A DNA stretch of 6,118 nucleotides from JAUXFK01 sp034189035 (GTDB lineage Bacteria > Desulfobacterota > UBA8473): assembly GCA_034189035.1 (NCBI GenBank), contig JAXHVA010000182.1, forward strand, positions 1-6,118, given 5' to 3'. The notes beneath the pieces are model-generated. The model did not search any database, was not told the origin of the DNA, and saw nothing but the letters and a program-made list of their open reading frames with translations. A program made the position numbers and the translations under genes. Below are positions 1-5,950 of the stretch, in pieces. How positions within the stretch are numbered: position 1 is the first letter of the stretch; the number at the start of each line of letters is the position of its first letter.

Positions 1-500
1 CCACCCACGATTCGGGAAATATGAAATTATTTCAAAGAACAATCTGTGTTGCTAAGAACTCTTTCGAAAGACATATCTATTTAATTTTAAGAACTAATTT
101 TTCTCAACTTTTAAAGATCAGCTTAAAAAAGAGGAAGAAACTTATCAATGAATAAACTCATTATAAACATAAAACGGAGTTGTGAAGATGTCAATAGACA
201 GATTCCTACTGCCAAATTTGATTTCTTGATTGACCTGAAACCTTATGTTTTGGTAGTGTTTGGAATTTAGAATGACAAACCTGTATTTATTTAGTCTCTA
301 TCCATAAATTTGCAAGTTTGTTCAAGATCAAGGAAGGAGAAGATTTTAACATTAGGAATATATATACTTATTTCAAGAATAAAAAACTGAGACCAGTGAA
401 GAAGATTAGGCAAAAGGGCCATTTATGGATGGACACTGATTAGAAAGACAGTACATCCGATATACCCCAAAGAAAAGATCGTATCAAATGGTATGAGGGA
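1..500. other. AT-rich stretch without a convincing gene
   Basis: I see no recognisable gene, RNA gene or clear terminator here. A 40-codon ORF at 148-270 (+) starts MNKLIINIKR and has only a distant GAGGA upstream; it resembles nothing I know and I do not call it. The one notable structure is the reading frame from 276 to 500 (+). It stays open for 55 codons, ends at TAG 441-443, then continues open into the ATG at 501 of the EI24 gene. Its translation is charged and protein-like (EGEDFNIRNIYTYF, then LRPVKKIRQKGHLW) but has no ATG until 429. It may be a decayed gene, a lost N-terminal extension of the EI24 gene, or chance. No good promoter for the gene at 501 is visible. Confidence 0.5.
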
Positions 501-1298
501 ATGATAAAGAAATTACCTATACGAGAAATGGGATTCTTTAATGGATTGACATACAATCTGCAGGGATTGTGGTTAGGGATAAGAACACCCAAATTACTCG
601 CCTTGGGGCTACTTCGCTTTGTTGTGGTCATTCTTATCACTATAACCCTTGCCAGTCTTATCATTATATACCATAACGAAATCATGTCACTCATTTGGAC
701 AAAACCCGAAAGTCATTGGATTATCTGGATGTGGCATATTCTTTCCTGGTTCATCTCCTTATGCCTTGTGGCCTTGACAGCGGTTGTGTCCTATTTGATT
801 TCCCAAGTCCTTTTTGCAGTGGTTATCATGGATTATATGTCTAGGATTACTGAACGCATGATCACAGGCCACGAGAATATCGTATATAATGTGTCTGTAT
901 TAAAACAGTTTTCTTATCTGATAAAACAGGAAGTACCGAGAAGCATATTGCCGATAATATTCTCTTTGCTCCTTTTCATCCTCGGTTGGCTTACACCATT
1001 GGGACCTATTCTTTCCGTTGTCTCATCTATGATGGCCATTGTCTTTCTTGCCTGGGACAATACTGATCTTACCCCTGCAAGACGCTTTAAATCCTTTAAG
1101 GACCGTTTCAAACTCCTTGTACGTTCTCTTCCCTTTCATTTAGGTTTTGGGCTCCTCTTCCTCGTACCGGGAGCAAACATTATTTTTCTTTGTTTTGCAC
1201 CTGTGGGAGGTACACTCTACTATATCGAAAAATACGAGCACAGAGAAGTATTACAGGCCCCAAACGGATCAAGAATACGCTCGGATGATCTTCCTTAA
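501..1298 (+). CDS. EI24-domain (CysZ-like) integral membrane protein
   Basis: A 265-residue inner-membrane protein that I place in the EI24/CysZ family. Visible features are the N-terminal signature GFFNGLTYNLQGLWLGIRTP, where these proteins place a conserved amphipathic lead-in, then hydrophobic segments at about residues 32-57, 76-110, 147-184 (long enough for two passes) and 208-235. The last segment carries the family-style LVPGANIIFLCFAPVGGTLYY. The family includes the sulfate permease CysZ, but most bacterial members have no assigned substrate, so sulfate transport is not claimed. Start choice is uncertain: GAGGGA directly abuts ATG 501, too close for a normal ribosome site; ATG 528 (residue 10) is an alternative, and the frame is open further upstream except for TAG 441-443. 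The 3' end overlaps thiE on the opposite strand by 30 bp, and no terminator lies between them. Nothing links its function to the trp operon. Confidence 0.8.
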   Translation: MIKKLPIREMGFFNGLTYNLQGLWLGIRTPKLLALGLLRFVVVILITITLASLIIIYHNEIMSLIWTKPESHWIIWMWHILSWFISLCLVALTAVVSYLISQVLFAVVIMDYMSRITERMITGHENIVYNVSVLKQFSYLIKQEVPRSILPIIFSLLLFILGWLTPLGPILSVVSSMMAIVFLAWDNTDLTPARRFKSFKDRFKLLVRSLPFHLGFGLLFLVPGANIIFLCFAPVGGTLYYIEKYEHREVLQAPNGSRIRSDDLP

Positions 1299-1919
1299 TT
1301 CTCGAACGCGAGATGCAATATCAGGGGCTTGAATGATTCCCGTCACCATGGCCACCCTTCGGGCACCAGCGTGTAATAATTCGTGTATGTTCCTTTCATT
1401 GATTCCGCCCATAGTTGTAAAGGGTATATTGAGCCTTAGTTCGACTTCACGGATTGCATCAGGTCCGAGAAAACGCGACAGACCGTCTTTAGTCTTTGTT
1501 GGGAAAATAGGGCCGATATTCACATAGTCTGCACCGTCTGTTTCCCCCTGTATGGCCTCTTTTAGACTGTGGCTTGACGCGCCAAGGAGGAGTTCTGAGG
1601 CAATTTCCCGTGCAGCTTTAATGGGCAGATCATCCTGTCCTAGGTGCACTCCGTCTGCTTTTAGGGCCAAGGCTATGTCCAGATGATCATTTATAATCAG
1701 CAAAGCATCATACTTGAGGGTTTTTTTTCGAAATTCCAGGCCCAACTCGTAGAGTTCCCTCTTCTCCCAATGCTTTTCCCGTAACTGGACAACCCTTGCT
1801 CCTCCTGCCAAAACCCCATCGAGCACATCCAAATCTGTCCGGCCATTTGAAAGATCCTGGCAGGTAACCGGATAGATGTCTATCTCTTTGAATCTGGCGA
1901 TGCGTTCTTTTCTATTCAT
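1269..1919 (-). CDS. thiE: Thiamine-phosphate synthase
   Basis: Single-domain TIM-barrel enzyme of 216 residues, normal for ThiE. It joins hydroxymethylpyrimidine diphosphate to thiazole phosphate, giving thiamine monophosphate and pyrophosphate in the cytosol. The active-site set is complete by eye: QLREK (45-49), the Asn-Asp pair in IIND (75-78), GVHLGQDDLP (90-99) with the metal-binding aspartate, GASSHS (113-118), GPIFPTKTK (136-144) for the pyrophosphate, MGGI (170-173) and a closing VAMVTGI (189-195). These argue for ThiE rather than the related TenI, which usually loses several of them. ATG overlaps the trpA stop as ATGA, with AGGA about five bases upstream inside trpA, so translation is probably coupled. 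It is the last gene of the gntR-trpB-trpA-thiE operon and has no pathway link to tryptophan. No other thiamine gene is in the window. Confidence 0.93.
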   Translation of the reverse strand: MNRKERIARFKEIDIYPVTCQDLSNGRTDLDVLDGVLAGGARVVQLREKHWEKRELYELGLEFRKKTLKYDALLIINDHLDIALALKADGVHLGQDDLPIKAAREIASELLLGASSHSLKEAIQGETDGADYVNIGPIFPTKTKDGLSRFLGPDAIREVELRLNIPFTTMGGINERNIHELLHAGARRVAMVTGIIQAPDIASRVRELRKIIRAYS

Positions 1920-2683
1920 ACTTCCTGCAGCCTATGGAGAAAACCCTGTACAGCTCCGACACCCTCCTTATCGATCAAGCGGATTGTCTGTGAGCCGATT
2001 ACCGCAATATTCACTTTGCCCTTGAGAAAATCGACATCAGACTTCTCCTTAACCCCAAAACCCAGGGCCAAAGGGAGATCCGTCGCTTTTCTGCATCTTC
2101 TCAGATAATGATCCAGTTCTTCTGAAAAATCCGTATTCTTGCCGGTGACACCTTTCCTTGCCACGCAATAGATAAATCCCCTTCCATACGATGCAATGTA
2201 TCTCATCCGTTTATTAGATGTATTGGGAGAAAATATAAAGATAGGGGAAAGGTCCTGTCTTTCCATATGGTCGAGATAATCTACACCCTCTTCAGGAGGG
2301 AGGTCAGGAACGATGGCACCTGTTAATCCAATGTCTGCCATCTTCTGTACAAAGAGGCCAACCCCGTATTTAAAAAGAATATTGTAATAGCTCATAAAGA
2401 GAAATGGAATGTCAAATGTCTCGGTAACATTTTTGCAAAAATCAAAACACTTTTTCACAGTGCATCCTTGTGAAAGGGATTTCTGGTTTGCATGGAGGAT
2501 TACAGGTCCGTCTGCAATGGGTTCTGAAAAAGGAATCTGGAGCTCCATCAGATCCACACCTGAATTGACCATTGATTCGATGATCTCAAAACAATCCTCA
2601 AATGAAGGATACCCGAGTACAATATGAGTCATCAAAAGAATCTCCTTTTCCTTAAGTCTCTCCTTTATAAAATCTCTAAGCAT
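1916..2683 (-). CDS. trpA: Tryptophan synthase alpha subunit
   Basis: Cleaves indole-3-glycerol phosphate to indole and glyceraldehyde 3-phosphate, passing indole through a tunnel to TrpB in the alpha2-beta2 complex. From ATG 2683 the protein is 255 residues, slightly short of the usual 260-270. The frame stays open upstream to 2845, but that part is trpB antisense-frame sequence; ATG 2683 is preceded by GGAGGAG and starts the family-like MLRDFIKERLKEKEILLMTH. The catalytic acids are present: Glu47 in MELQIPFSEP and Asp58 in ADGP (Salmonella Glu49 and Asp60). Also present are VPDLPPEE (125-132), GVTG (178-181) and GFGV (208-211). Several usually conserved spots differ: ELG is ELQ, FSDP is FSEP, YYNP is YYNI, and the phosphate loop reads VIGSQTI. 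It overlaps trpB by 8 nt and thiE by 4 nt. The enzyme is probably active, from a divergent subgroup. Confidence 0.92.
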   Translation of the reverse strand: MLRDFIKERLKEKEILLMTHIVLGYPSFEDCFEIIESMVNSGVDLMELQIPFSEPIADGPVILHANQKSLSQGCTVKKCFDFCKNVTETFDIPFLFMSYYNILFKYGVGLFVQKMADIGLTGAIVPDLPPEEGVDYLDHMERQDLSPIFIFSPNTSNKRMRYIASYGRGFIYCVARKGVTGKNTDFSEELDHYLRRCRKATDLPLALGFGVKEKSDVDFLKGKVNIAVIGSQTIRLIDKEGVGAVQGFLHRLQEV

Positions 2684-3902
2684 TATACTCCTCCGCCTTA
2701 TTCCGTATGAATTCTCTCCACTTGGGATCAGCGAATGCATCGGCAACTGTGAAGATGTCTTTGTCGCCCCTTCCGGACTGATTGATAAGGATAATATCTC
2801 TTTTTGACATACTAGGCGCTTCCTTGAATGCTCTGGCAAAGGCATGTGCCGATTCGAGGGCAGGGATCAATCCCTCCTTCTGAATCGTTAGGGACATTGC
2901 TTCTACCACCTCTTTGTCAGTTGCTGCCTCAAATCTGACACGTCCGGTTTTCTTGAGGCAGGCGAGGATAGGAGAAACCCCTACATAATCGAGACCTGCA
3001 GCCACGCTATGGGTTTGTTTCATCTGACCGTCATTGTCCTGAAGAAAGTATGTCTTGTACCCCTGTGCAATCCCCACGCTTGCATTCGAAGAAGAGAGAC
3101 GGGCAGCATGTTGATCTGATTGGAGGCCCTTTCCCCCGGCTTCAACTCCTACAAGTTCTACCGGATCATCCAAAAACCCCTTGAAGATTCCCATTGCATT
3201 GGACCCACCCCCCACACAGGCATATACCCCCCTAGGGAGCCTGCCTTCTGTTCCCAGCATCTGTTCTCGCGCTTCTTTTCCTATGATTGATTGGAAATAA
3301 GAGACTATTTCAGGAAAAGGATGGGGGCCGCATGCTGTTCCGAGAACATAATGTGTGGTGTCCATATTAGTTACCCAGTCGCGAAAGGCTTCATTGATTG
3401 CATCCTTAAGGATTCTGGTCCCATATCGTACAGTGATCACTTCAGCTCCCAGTCTTTCCATCCAAAAGACATTGGGATGCTGTCGCTTTACATCTACCTC
3501 CCCCATGTATATGGTGCACTTGAATCCGAACTTGGCTGCCATGGTGGCTGTTGCAACTCCATGCTGTCCTGCCCCGGTCTCTGCAATCACCCTTGTCTTT
3601 CCCATCCGCTTCACAAGAAGTCCCTGTCCCATAACATTGTTTGCCTTATGGGCCCCCGTATGATTGAGATCCTCCCGTTTTATAAATATCTTTGCACCAT
3701 TGAAGTGTTGCGTGAGATTTTCGGCAAAAGTCAATGGCGTCGGCCTGCATGAATAGGTAGACATTACCCTTTTGTATTCACGCCAAAACTCGGGATCATT
3801 CTTTGCCTGATAAAAGGTTTCTTCAAGCTCATCGAATGTGGCTGTAAGGATTTCAGGGAGGTAAGCCCCTCCGAACCCTTCATAGTAACCGCGATAAAAC
3901 AT
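2676..3902 (-). CDS. trpB: Tryptophan synthase beta subunit
   Basis: PLP enzyme that condenses indole with L-serine to form L-tryptophan; 408 residues, typical of the TrpA-dependent TrpB1 type. Residues map almost one-to-one on the Salmonella enzyme: Lys86 in HTGAHKANN forms the PLP Schiff base, Glu108 in AETGAGQHG is the catalytic acid, GGGSNA (231-236) binds the cofactor phosphate, Asp305 is in GLDY, Glu350 in PALES, and Ser376 in NQSGRGDKD faces the pyridine nitrogen. Lys166 in LKDA and Arg140 match the residues that make the closed-state salt bridges with TrpA and with Asp305. The loop after Asp305 is unusual: GLDYVGVSPILACL where most family members have a GLDYPGVGPEHAYL-like sequence. 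ATG 3902 has AGGAGG eight bases upstream and lies inside the 3' end of the GntR gene (23-nt overlap). Confidence 0.96.
   Translation of the reverse strand: MFYRGYYEGFGGAYLPEILTATFDELEETFYQAKNDPEFWREYKRVMSTYSCRPTPLTFAENLTQHFNGAKIFIKREDLNHTGAHKANNVMGQGLLVKRMGKTRVIAETGAGQHGVATATMAAKFGFKCTIYMGEVDVKRQHPNVFWMERLGAEVITVRYGTRILKDAINEAFRDWVTNMDTTHYVLGTACGPHPFPEIVSYFQSIIGKEAREQMLGTEGRLPRGVYACVGGGSNAMGIFKGFLDDPVELVGVEAGGKGLQSDQHAARLSSSNASVGIAQGYKTYFLQDNDGQMKQTHSVAAGLDYVGVSPILACLKKTGRVRFEAATDKEVVEAMSLTIQKEGLIPALESAHAFARAFKEAPSMSKRDIILINQSGRGDKDIFTVADAFADPKWREFIRNKAEEYNA
2688..2694 (-). promoter_or_regulatory. trpA ribosome-binding site within the trpB 3' end
   Basis: GGAGGAG on the minus strand with four to six bases to ATG 2683. 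It decides the trpA start against the 54-codon upstream extension of the same frame and supports near-equal, coupled synthesis of the TrpA and TrpB partners. Confidence 0.85.
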
Positions 3903-4626
3903 CTGAAACTCCTCCTATTGTTTGAGAGAATACAAATTGATCCGTGTGGCAGTATAGTTCTGAAAAGATTGCATTTTGTTTTTGCGAAAAATCAAGAAAC
4001 CGTTTTACAAGAAGAATAGGCGTGTCTTGAGTGACTCCAAGGTGCAATGCCCTTTGCCCGGACAAATATCCAATCCTGAAGTTCTGTTTCCCTCCTATGG
4101 GTTTCATATGGTAGTATTCATTCACTATCTGTGACAGAGACCTGTCTGTCATATCGATCTTTTCAATCCCCATAAACACTGTGGGATTGAGATAGAGTTC
4201 CTCAATGAGAATCGGCTTCTCTTCAACACAGCTGATACGTAACAAAAAGTATGCATTTCTCTGTGAAAAAGGATTTTCACTGTCCTTATCCACTGTAATT
4301 AGGCTCGTTTTTTTCATAATATGTGTGACAAGGGATATCCCTTTTTTGTGAAAAGCAGAGATGGTTCCTGCAAGTGAAAAGAGGTCAACCTCTTGAGGTT
4401 CTGCCTGAACAAAGGTCCCTGATCCCCTTTTTCGAATGACCAGACGCTTCATGATAAGCATCTGTGTCGCCTGTCTGACTGTGGGTCTTCCGATTTCGTA
4501 AGTTGCTGCAAGGGCATTTTCAGAAGGAAGCTTTGATCCCGGCGGATATTTACCGGATCGTATCTCCTCAAGAATAATATCAGCGAGTTGGTAATAGAGT
4601 GGAATAGGAGAGTCTGGATTAAGCAT
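3880..4626 (-). CDS. GntR-family transcriptional regulator, HutC subfamily (UTRA domain)
   Basis: 248-residue DNA-binding regulator, first gene of the operon. Residues 8-75 form the GntR winged helix: PLYYQLADIILEEI, then SGKYPPGSKLPSE, GRPTVRQAT (recognition helix region) and the wing RKRGSGTFV. Residues about 90-240 match the UTRA ligand-binding fold of HutC-type regulators, including EEKPILIEELYLNP and the late ELYCHTDQFVFS strand. UTRA proteins bind small molecules such as sugars, amino-acid catabolites or phosphonates; the ligand here cannot be read from sequence. ATG 4626 has AGAGG five bases upstream. The last eight codons overlap trpB, so it is co-transcribed with the genes it probably controls. 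An inverted repeat over the -35 box suggests autoregulation. Placement directly before trpBA is unusual, since trp genes are more often under TrpR, TRAP or attenuation. Confidence 0.9.
   Translation of the reverse strand: MLNPDSPIPLYYQLADIILEEIRSGKYPPGSKLPSENALAATYEIGRPTVRQATQMLIMKRLVIRKRGSGTFVQAEPQEVDLFSLAGTISAFHKKGISLVTHIMKKTSLITVDKDSENPFSQRNAYFLLRISCVEEKPILIEELYLNPTVFMGIEKIDMTDRSLSQIVNEYYHMKPIGGKQNFRIGYLSGQRALHLGVTQDTPILLVKRFLDFSQKQNAIFSELYCHTDQFVFSQTIGGVSDVLSRLL
3909..3916 (-). promoter_or_regulatory. trpB ribosome-binding site inside the GntR gene
   Basis: On the minus strand AGGAGGAG lies eight bases before the ATG at 3902, within the last codons of the regulator gene. It is one of the strongest Shine-Dalgarno matches in the window and fixes the trpB start, allowing trpB to be translated more strongly than the upstream regulator. 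Confidence 0.85.
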
Positions 4627-4670
4627 AGAGACCTCTGTGTTTTTGTAGGAGACGAATAAATTCTTCTGCT

Positions 4671-4699
4671 ATAGAAACATATATTGGTAAAGTTGTCAA
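4671..4699 (-). promoter_or_regulatory. Sigma70-type promoter of the gntR-trpB-trpA-thiE operon
   Basis: Read on the minus strand, a perfect TTGACA (4699-4694) is followed by a 17-base spacer and the hexamer TTCTAT (4676-4671). The hexamer is weak (three of six), but a TG one base upstream gives an extended -10 (TGTTTCTAT) that would compensate. The start of transcription would fall near 4663, leaving a leader of about 35-40 nt before ATG 4626, too short for a Trp leader peptide with attenuator or for a T-box. Confidence 0.6.
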
Positions 4700-4704
4700 G
4701 ACAA
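4693..4704. promoter_or_regulatory. Candidate GntR operator over the -35 box
   Basis: TTGTCAAGACAA has perfect 5-bp inverted arms (TTGTC/GACAA) around a two-base centre. HutC-type regulators are known to bind palindromes with a GTC-TA-GAC core, and this site differs from TTGTCTAGACAA by one base. It covers the whole -35 hexamer of the promoter driving the regulator's own operon, where binding would block RNA polymerase. The assignment to this regulator is inference from position and motif style. Confidence 0.55.
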
Positions 4705-4777
4705 AAAAATCGTTGTTCTTTTGGATTGAAATCATCGTATTATTTATAGCCCTATGAAACAGAAAGCGCAGACTAAG

Positions 4778-4792
4778 TTCGACTACAGTTAG
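4778..4792 (+). repeat. Left terminal inverted repeat of the candidate element
   Basis: TTCGACTACAGTTAG; pairs with 4961-4975, one mismatch. The palindromic partner is 168 bases away, which is too far for a simple transcription terminator. Confidence 0.6.
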
Positions 4793-4960
4793 CTTTTAAA
4801 TATCTGTACTGTATGAGCGTTTTAGTGCGAATCATGAAAGAATAGGGGATTACCTTACATTGTATATCCTAAATAAGTCATAATGGAGCTACTGAATTGA
4901 ATGGTCATATACTGTTCTTCCTTTACCCTCATTTGGATGCGATTTTAAACGGATAAAAAT

Positions 4961-4975
4961 CTGACTGTAGTCGAA
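4961..4975 (-). repeat. Right terminal inverted repeat of the candidate element
   Basis: CTGACTGTAGTCGAA; reverse complement of 4778-4792 except at one position. Both ends begin TTCGACTACAGT when read inwards. Confidence 0.6.
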
Positions 4976-5032
4976 GCCCACACTTTAAAAAACTAAACTA
5001 TTACAAATCATCAAATAAAAGGAATGTTTACT

Positions 5033-5047
5033 ATGACTAGGAGTCAT
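5033..5047. repeat. Small perfect hairpin between the element and the pseudogene
   Basis: ATGACT-AGG-AGTCAT: six-base arms and a three-base loop, just downstream of the pseudogene stop as read on the minus strand. No T-run follows, so it is not a standard intrinsic terminator; it may be a relic of one. Confidence 0.3.
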
Positions 5048-5070
5048 TGAATAGAGAGTAACAGTTATTA

Positions 5071-5906
5071 TTATGGATTCTTTTCCAAAAATTCGGCATA
5101 TTCTCTGTAACCAGCCAGAGCCCTGACAGACATCTCACAACTGGGCAGAACAGCAACCTTCCTTCTTCTCTCTAACTTTGCCTATGCATCGTAATATTTT
5201 CCATACAGGCAGCAGAAACCGGTTTGTTTTTAACCGCATCAACGGCTTGTGAAATGGGTTGTGAGATATCCCATGACTTGTGTTTACCGAAAATTCCTGA
5301 GATAAAGACAATACCATCTATGTTTTTGTCAGCTAGCATAAGATTGAAGGCTCTGCTTACTACCTCATTATATGGACGCCCATAGACCTGGAAGGCCAGC
5401 CATGCGTCAAAAGGGTTGCTTATAGCCAGCCAGGGCGGGAATAGACGTTTGACTTGTACGAAAGTCTAAGAGGACAACTCAGCTACATCGAGTTTATGCT
5501 GATGAAACATCTCTGCAGCGATAACGCCGCCAGCCGCGCTCATGGAGATTATTCAAATCCCTCTTTCCTGCATCAACGGTAAGCAGGGTAAGGCCCTGGC
5601 CAGACAAGTTAGTTCCTCAATGTCTGCTCCCCTTATTACTCCGCATTGGTTGAAAACAGTGTCGTAGATCTCATCTCTACCCGCTAATGATCCGGTGTGA
5701 CTTGCTGGCTATTGCACCGTACTCGACTCTTCTGGATTTTAAAGCAACGATCGGCTTCTTTTTAGCAACTCTACGTGCCACATCGATGAACCTTCACACA
5801 TCGTTTATTCCTTCAATATAGAGGGTTATGAGTTTTATATAAGGATCGATCTCGAAGTACTCAAACGCATCAGATACATCAATGTTACATGCGTTACCTA
5901 AATACG
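5071..5906 (-). pseudogene. Decayed acetyl/acyl-CoA synthetase (ADP-forming), alpha-subunit C-terminal part
   Basis: Conceptual minus-strand translation across three frames recovers about 275 residues of an ADP-forming acyl-CoA synthetase, an enzyme that converts acyl-CoA, ADP and phosphate to acid, CoA and ATP. In order: LGNACNIDVSDAFEYFEIDP, LITLYIEGIND, KKPIVALKS, SHTGSLAGRDEIYDTVF (holding the family's phosphate-carrying histidine), SMSAAGGVIAAE, LFPPWLAISNPFD, KNIDGIVFISG, and the C-terminus VAVLPSCEMSVRALAGYREY ending in TAA 5071-5073. Lesions: TGA 5794-5796, a one-base insertion near 5702 (ASSHTG restored when removed), TGA 5553-5555, TAG 5466-5468, and a second shift near 5175-5190 that returns to the first frame. 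The N-terminal CoA-binding domain is missing: homology stops near 5900, where insertion-sequence DNA begins. It is transcribed towards the operon but is clearly non-functional. Confidence 0.88.
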
Positions 5907-5950
5907 GTAGTGTACAATATTTTGTATAAATTTTGAGAGTGTAGAAAAGA

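Larger units (their letters stand above)
4778..4975. mobile_element. Candidate miniature inverted-repeat element (MITE-like), 198 bp
   Basis: The left end TTCGACTACAGTTAG (4778-4792) is the reverse complement of CTGACTGTAGTCGAA (4961-4975) at 14 of 15 positions, and similarity continues weakly inwards through a shared TTTT block. The 168 bases between have no coding potential. Length, terminal inverted repeats and non-coding interior fit a non-autonomous element mobilised by a transposase elsewhere. Against this, I see no convincing target-site duplication in the flanks (ending ACTAAG on the left, starting GCCCAC on the right) and only one copy in the window. It could instead be a decayed IS remnant or a chance long-range repeat. 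Confidence 0.45.
4627..5070. other. Intergenic region: operon promoter, inverted-repeat element, no gene
   Basis: About 445 bases without a credible coding region in any frame. From left to right it holds the leader and promoter of the minus-strand operon (4627-4704), a featureless AT-rich piece (4705-4777), the 198-bp inverted-repeat-bounded segment (4778-4975), and about 95 bases leading to the stop of the decayed acyl-CoA synthetase gene, with a small palindrome at 5033-5047. The Shine-Dalgarno of the regulator gene lies in an imperfect palindrome at 4624-4639. Confidence 0.6.

Noticed and set aside
60..71. 12-bp perfect palindrome TCTTTCGAAAGA
   Set aside because: One or two such palindromes are expected by chance in 6 kb and there is no gene or promoter context.
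148..270. 40-codon plus-strand ORF starting MNKLIINIKR
   Set aside because: Short, no recognisable similarity, distant Shine-Dalgarno, in AT-rich DNA where such ORFs occur by chance.
440..694. 84-codon minus-strand ORF at the 5' end of the EI24 gene
   Set aside because: Antisense shadow of the real membrane protein gene; no ribosome site and no resemblance to a family.
1300..1313. Hairpin TCTCG-AACG-CGAGA near the EI24 stop as terminator
   Set aside because: The stem is only five bases and no T-run follows on either strand; it lies in thiE coding sequence.
2684..2845. 54-codon N-terminal extension of the trpA frame (MPLPEHSRKR...)
   Set aside because: It lies entirely inside trpB coding sequence, matches no TrpA N-terminus, and the strong GGAGGAG before ATG 2683 fixes the normal start.
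3291..3752. 153-codon plus-strand ORF opposite trpB
   Set aside because: Antisense shadow of trpB; its translation is cysteine- and histidine-rich noise with no family resemblance.
5135..5317. 60-codon minus-strand ORF starting MVLSLSQEF
   Set aside because: It is an out-of-frame shadow of the acyl-CoA synthetase pseudogene; the homologous residues are in the other two frames.
5466..5796. TGA and TAG codons in the synthetase remnant as selenocysteine or pyrrolysine sites
   Set aside because: They fall at positions not held by Sec or Pyl in this family, are mixed types, and come with two frameshifts and a missing 5' half, so decay is the simple explanation.
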